Shown here piece by piece: positions 62,182-64,000 of a stretch of DNA of 64,000 nucleotides. The notes beneath the pieces are model-generated. The model searched no databases, was not told the origin of the DNA, and saw only the letters and a list, made by a program, of their open reading frames with translations. The DNA comes from Paenibacillus sp. BIC5C1. Lineage in GTDB: Bacteria > Bacillota > Bacilli > Paenibacillales > Paenibacillaceae. Where the stretch lies: the NCBI RefSeq assembly GCF_032399705.1, contig NZ_CP135922.1:3286001-3350000 (forward strand), given 5' to 3'. The position numbers and the translations under genes were made by a program. Position 1 is the stretch's first letter. Each line of letters starts with the position of its first letter.

Positions 62182-63216
62182 ATGACTTTTTTTCAAAATG
62201 GGACGCATGAAGAACTTCAAAGTTTGCTCGTTCAGGCGAGAAGTATTTGTCGAAGGGCATTAGATCAGTATGAATTAGCATGGGATTGTGTACATTTTAT
62301 TCAGGTGTCAGATACCATCACGTACAAAATCGATACAACTTCATCGAAAAGCTATTTGCTTCGCATTCATTCCAATCGGCTAAGTAAAGAGACTATTCGT
62401 TCAGAACTTACTTTGCTTCAATCATTGGGCACATCCGATGAACTCCATGTACCTCAGGGTGTGGTGAGTCGCGATGGTTCATATGTTTTGTTTATGGAGG
62501 CAGAAGAAGCAGGAATGTACTTTTATGTCACGATGATGAATTGGGTAGACGGAGAGCATATGGATGAAAATGAGCTTGATGAACGTTGTGCATACCGTAT
62601 GGGCTTTATGGCCGCAAATCTCCATGAAGCAACAGCCCGTTTTGTGCCATCTGTTGATTTCGCTCGTCCCGCATGGGGCGAAGAAAGTTTCAAAGTGGAT
62701 ATGGCCAAACTGAGACGTTATTACACAAGGTTTTTATCCGATCAGGCATGGAAGACATATCAGAAAGCATCCAGTAAAATATTATCCCAACTCGCAGACT
62801 TGGATCAGAATCCACAGCATTACGGAATCATCCACGGAGATTTACATATTGGTAACATCGTTTTCAACGATGAACAACCTAATCCAATTGATTTTGGCCG
62901 ATGTGGCTACGGGTATTATCTTTACGATATAGCACACACAATAGTAGGGCTTTACCCAGCACAACGTTGGGAGTTCATCAGAGGTTATGAAAGTGTAAGG
63001 ACACTTCCATCAAATTATGTTGAGGTTCTGGAAAGTTTCTTTATCATGTGCATAATTGAGAATTACAGCCACCACTCTTCCGACCCTAGAGAAACATCAG
63101 GATTAATAGATGAGCAGCCGTATGCACAAGCGTGTATCAGAGAATATTTAAGGAATGCTCCATTTCTTTTCAATGCGATAGAGGAGCAGGAAGTCACGGA
63201 AAAGTTCAAGATTTAG
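62182..63216 (+). CDS. Kinase-like phosphotransferase (APH/choline-kinase fold)
   Basis: ATG at 62182 (or 62179) behind GAGGAGG; 344 residues. Brenner motif IIHGDLHIGNIVF with the catalytic Asp, and DFG-like IDFGRCGYG for metal binding; the nucleotide-binding N-lobe has SKSYLLRIHSNR. The family includes aminoglycoside phosphotransferases, homoserine kinase-like and spore-related kinases. The acceptor is unknown; a small metabolite is more likely than a clinical aminoglycoside, as the general family has many members in Paenibacillus. Confidence 0.85.
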   Translation: MTFFQNGTHEELQSLLVQARSICRRALDQYELAWDCVHFIQVSDTITYKIDTTSSKSYLLRIHSNRLSKETIRSELTLLQSLGTSDELHVPQGVVSRDGSYVLFMEAEEAGMYFYVTMMNWVDGEHMDENELDERCAYRMGFMAANLHEATARFVPSVDFARPAWGEESFKVDMAKLRRYYTRFLSDQAWKTYQKASSKILSQLADLDQNPQHYGIIHGDLHIGNIVFNDEQPNPIDFGRCGYGYYLYDIAHTIVGLYPAQRWEFIRGYESVRTLPSNYVEVLESFFIMCIIENYSHHSSDPRETSGLIDEQPYAQACIREYLRNAPFLFNAIEEQEVTEKFKI

Positions 63217-63245
63217 AAACTTAATCATTTCAAAAGAGAAATGTA

Positions 63246-63277
63246 AAACGCATCGAGTCCATGGACTCAATGCGTTT
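63246..63277. terminator. Bidirectional terminator between converging genes
   Basis: AAACGCAT-C-GAGTCC / GGACTC-A-ATGCGTTT with a single internal mismatch and a 2-base centre. Confidence 0.85.
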
Positions 63278-63297
63278 ATTTATATTTGGTCGTAGAT

Positions 63298-63924
63298 TTA
63301 ATTTTTAGTATAAGATCCTAATTGTTTCTGTGAAAAAGGATGAACAGAGTTTTTGTTTCTCAGCCATATATTGCCTTTAACAATTAAAACATAGACAGCT
63401 ACAACAAAATAAATGGTGCTCCACATCCAATTTGCTGGTGTTAACATATTCTGTTCATAGGCACTTTTAATGTACCAGATTCCAATTGGCAAATGAAGAA
63501 ATATCGCTGAAAATAATCCGGGATTATATATACTTTTTGCCTTTATATTAGCGAAGATGCCATGCCAGATAATCTGAAAAAAACCCATTAATACAGGTGC
63601 CAGACCCAGCCATACAATGGAAGGGAAGAATACAGGCGGTAAATAAAACACATAGGCGATAATCAGATTAATAATCATGGCTGACTGCTGATTTAACGGA
63701 TATCTCTCAGGTATCTTACTTTGGAACAGAACTTTATTAAACAAGCCTGCAAAGTAACCCGGCCATCGATATTCTTCAAATTGATGCAGGAGAATGGCAA
63801 TAAAGCTTAACCACAAAATGCTGTTAATGCGCGGAAGTGTTCCCCAATCCAAGATGAGATAAATACATACAAGGAATGCAATGATCAATCCCAAGTCCTG
63901 CCAATGTTTTCTTAACGTGTTCAT
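63298..63924 (-). CDS. HXXEE-domain membrane protein
   Basis: Start at 63924 (MNTLRKHWQD) with GGAGG 8 bases upstream; 208 residues. About six hydrophobic segments are visible, and the namesake motif is HQFEEYRWPGYF near residue 48, followed by a conserved His in FFQIIWHGIFANIKAK. HXXEE proteins are integral membrane proteins thought to carry a metal-dependent activity, but the reaction is not known to me. Confidence 0.8.
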   Translation of the reverse strand: MNTLRKHWQDLGLIIAFLVCIYLILDWGTLPRINSILWLSFIAILLHQFEEYRWPGYFAGLFNKVLFQSKIPERYPLNQQSAMIINLIIAYVFYLPPVFFPSIVWLGLAPVLMGFFQIIWHGIFANIKAKSIYNPGLFSAIFLHLPIGIWYIKSAYEQNMLTPANWMWSTIYFVVAVYVLIVKGNIWLRNKNSVHPFSQKQLGSYTKN

Positions 63925-63948
63925 CTGAATTGCCTCCATCAATGTTGT

Positions 63949-64000
63949 TTAATGAAAGTATCTTTCAAAGAGCAAGTCAATTTGTTCTTCTATAGGAGCA
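63949..64000 (-). CDS. 3' end of a further gene (runs off the window)
   Basis: On the minus strand an open frame enters from the window edge and ends with TAA at 63951-63949; the last residues read APIEEQIDLLFERYFH. It stops about 25 bp before the HXXEE start, consistent with one operon. Too short to identify. Confidence 0.35.
   Translation of the reverse strand, partial: APIEEQIDLLFERYFH

Noticed and set aside
1..64000. CRISPR arrays, tRNA or rRNA genes, prophage
   Set aside because: No regularly spaced repeats, cloverleaf sequences or phage genes were found on either strand.

Overview
The window looks like chromosomal DNA of a Paenibacillus-type member of the Bacillales. Supporting signs are a C-terminal triplet of SLH domains on a very large surface protein, YesM/YesN-type two-component genes beside sugar importers, three ABC sugar importers that all lack their own ATPase gene, AGGAGG-type ribosome binding sites with occasional TTG/GTG starts, cre-like sites, and many intrinsic terminators. 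The assignment is an inference; no rRNA, tRNA or CRISPR array is present.

Layout. (1) 1-2500: 3' part of a flavin-dependent monooxygenase, then an ECF sigma factor overlapping its anti-sigma partner. (2) 2645-5752: a compact cassette of alanine/serine racemase, VanXY/VanY-type D,D-peptidase and a D-Ala-D-X ligase of VanC/VanG character, preceded by a 32-codon ORF with a strong ribosome binding site. This is a van-like cell-wall remodelling cassette without an adjacent vanRS pair. (3) 5890-12403: TetR plus esterase, convergent metE with a dyad in its upstream region, a paired SMR efflux operon with a palindromic operator and its TetR gene, and an MBL-fold hydrolase. (4) 12610-16688: AraC regulator and a carbohydrate ABC importer with a cre-like site.

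(5) 16886-42612: a large glycan-utilisation locus. It holds a YesN/YesM pair, importer 2 and GH76 alpha-1,6-mannanase. A GxGYxYP protein is transcribed on the opposite strand from a GntR-LacI hybrid regulator. After these come an unrecognised 734-aa TIM-barrel-like protein, a GH38 alpha-mannosidase, importer 3, a DUF4965/GtaA-like protein and a 1076-aa GH106-like hydrolase. GH76 plus GH38 points to alpha-mannan or a mannose-containing heteroglycan: cut outside, import oligosaccharides, trim inside. A near-identical 21-bp sequence lies upstream of both the GxGYxYP gene and the 734-aa gene and is the best candidate for the hybrid regulator's operator.

(6) 42872-46028: PTS EIICB plus nanE (ManNAc-6-P epimerase) with a divergently placed RpiR regulator; a long dyad covers the PTS promoter and a related sequence lies upstream of rpiR. 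(7) 46325-50404: SLH-anchored protein with a tandemly duplicated metallophosphatase unit and a Pho-box-like repeat upstream. (8) 50563-60449: AraC, SDR, a SufR-like Cys-rich regulator divergent from an MFS exporter, HxlR, a degenerate orphan receiver domain, an A-type Fe-S carrier, murB, an FMN reductase, an ECF sigma factor fused to a degenerate gluzincin-like domain, and an SDR behind a textbook MerR-type promoter. (9) 60541-62000: an IS110-family element whose upstream non-coding stretch is a bridge-RNA candidate. The window ends with a kinase-like phosphotransferase, an HXXEE membrane protein and the 3' tip of a further gene.

The strongest candidates for undescribed biology are the van-like cassette, the 734-aa protein with its shared operator in the mannan locus, and the sigma factor fused to a dead protease fold.
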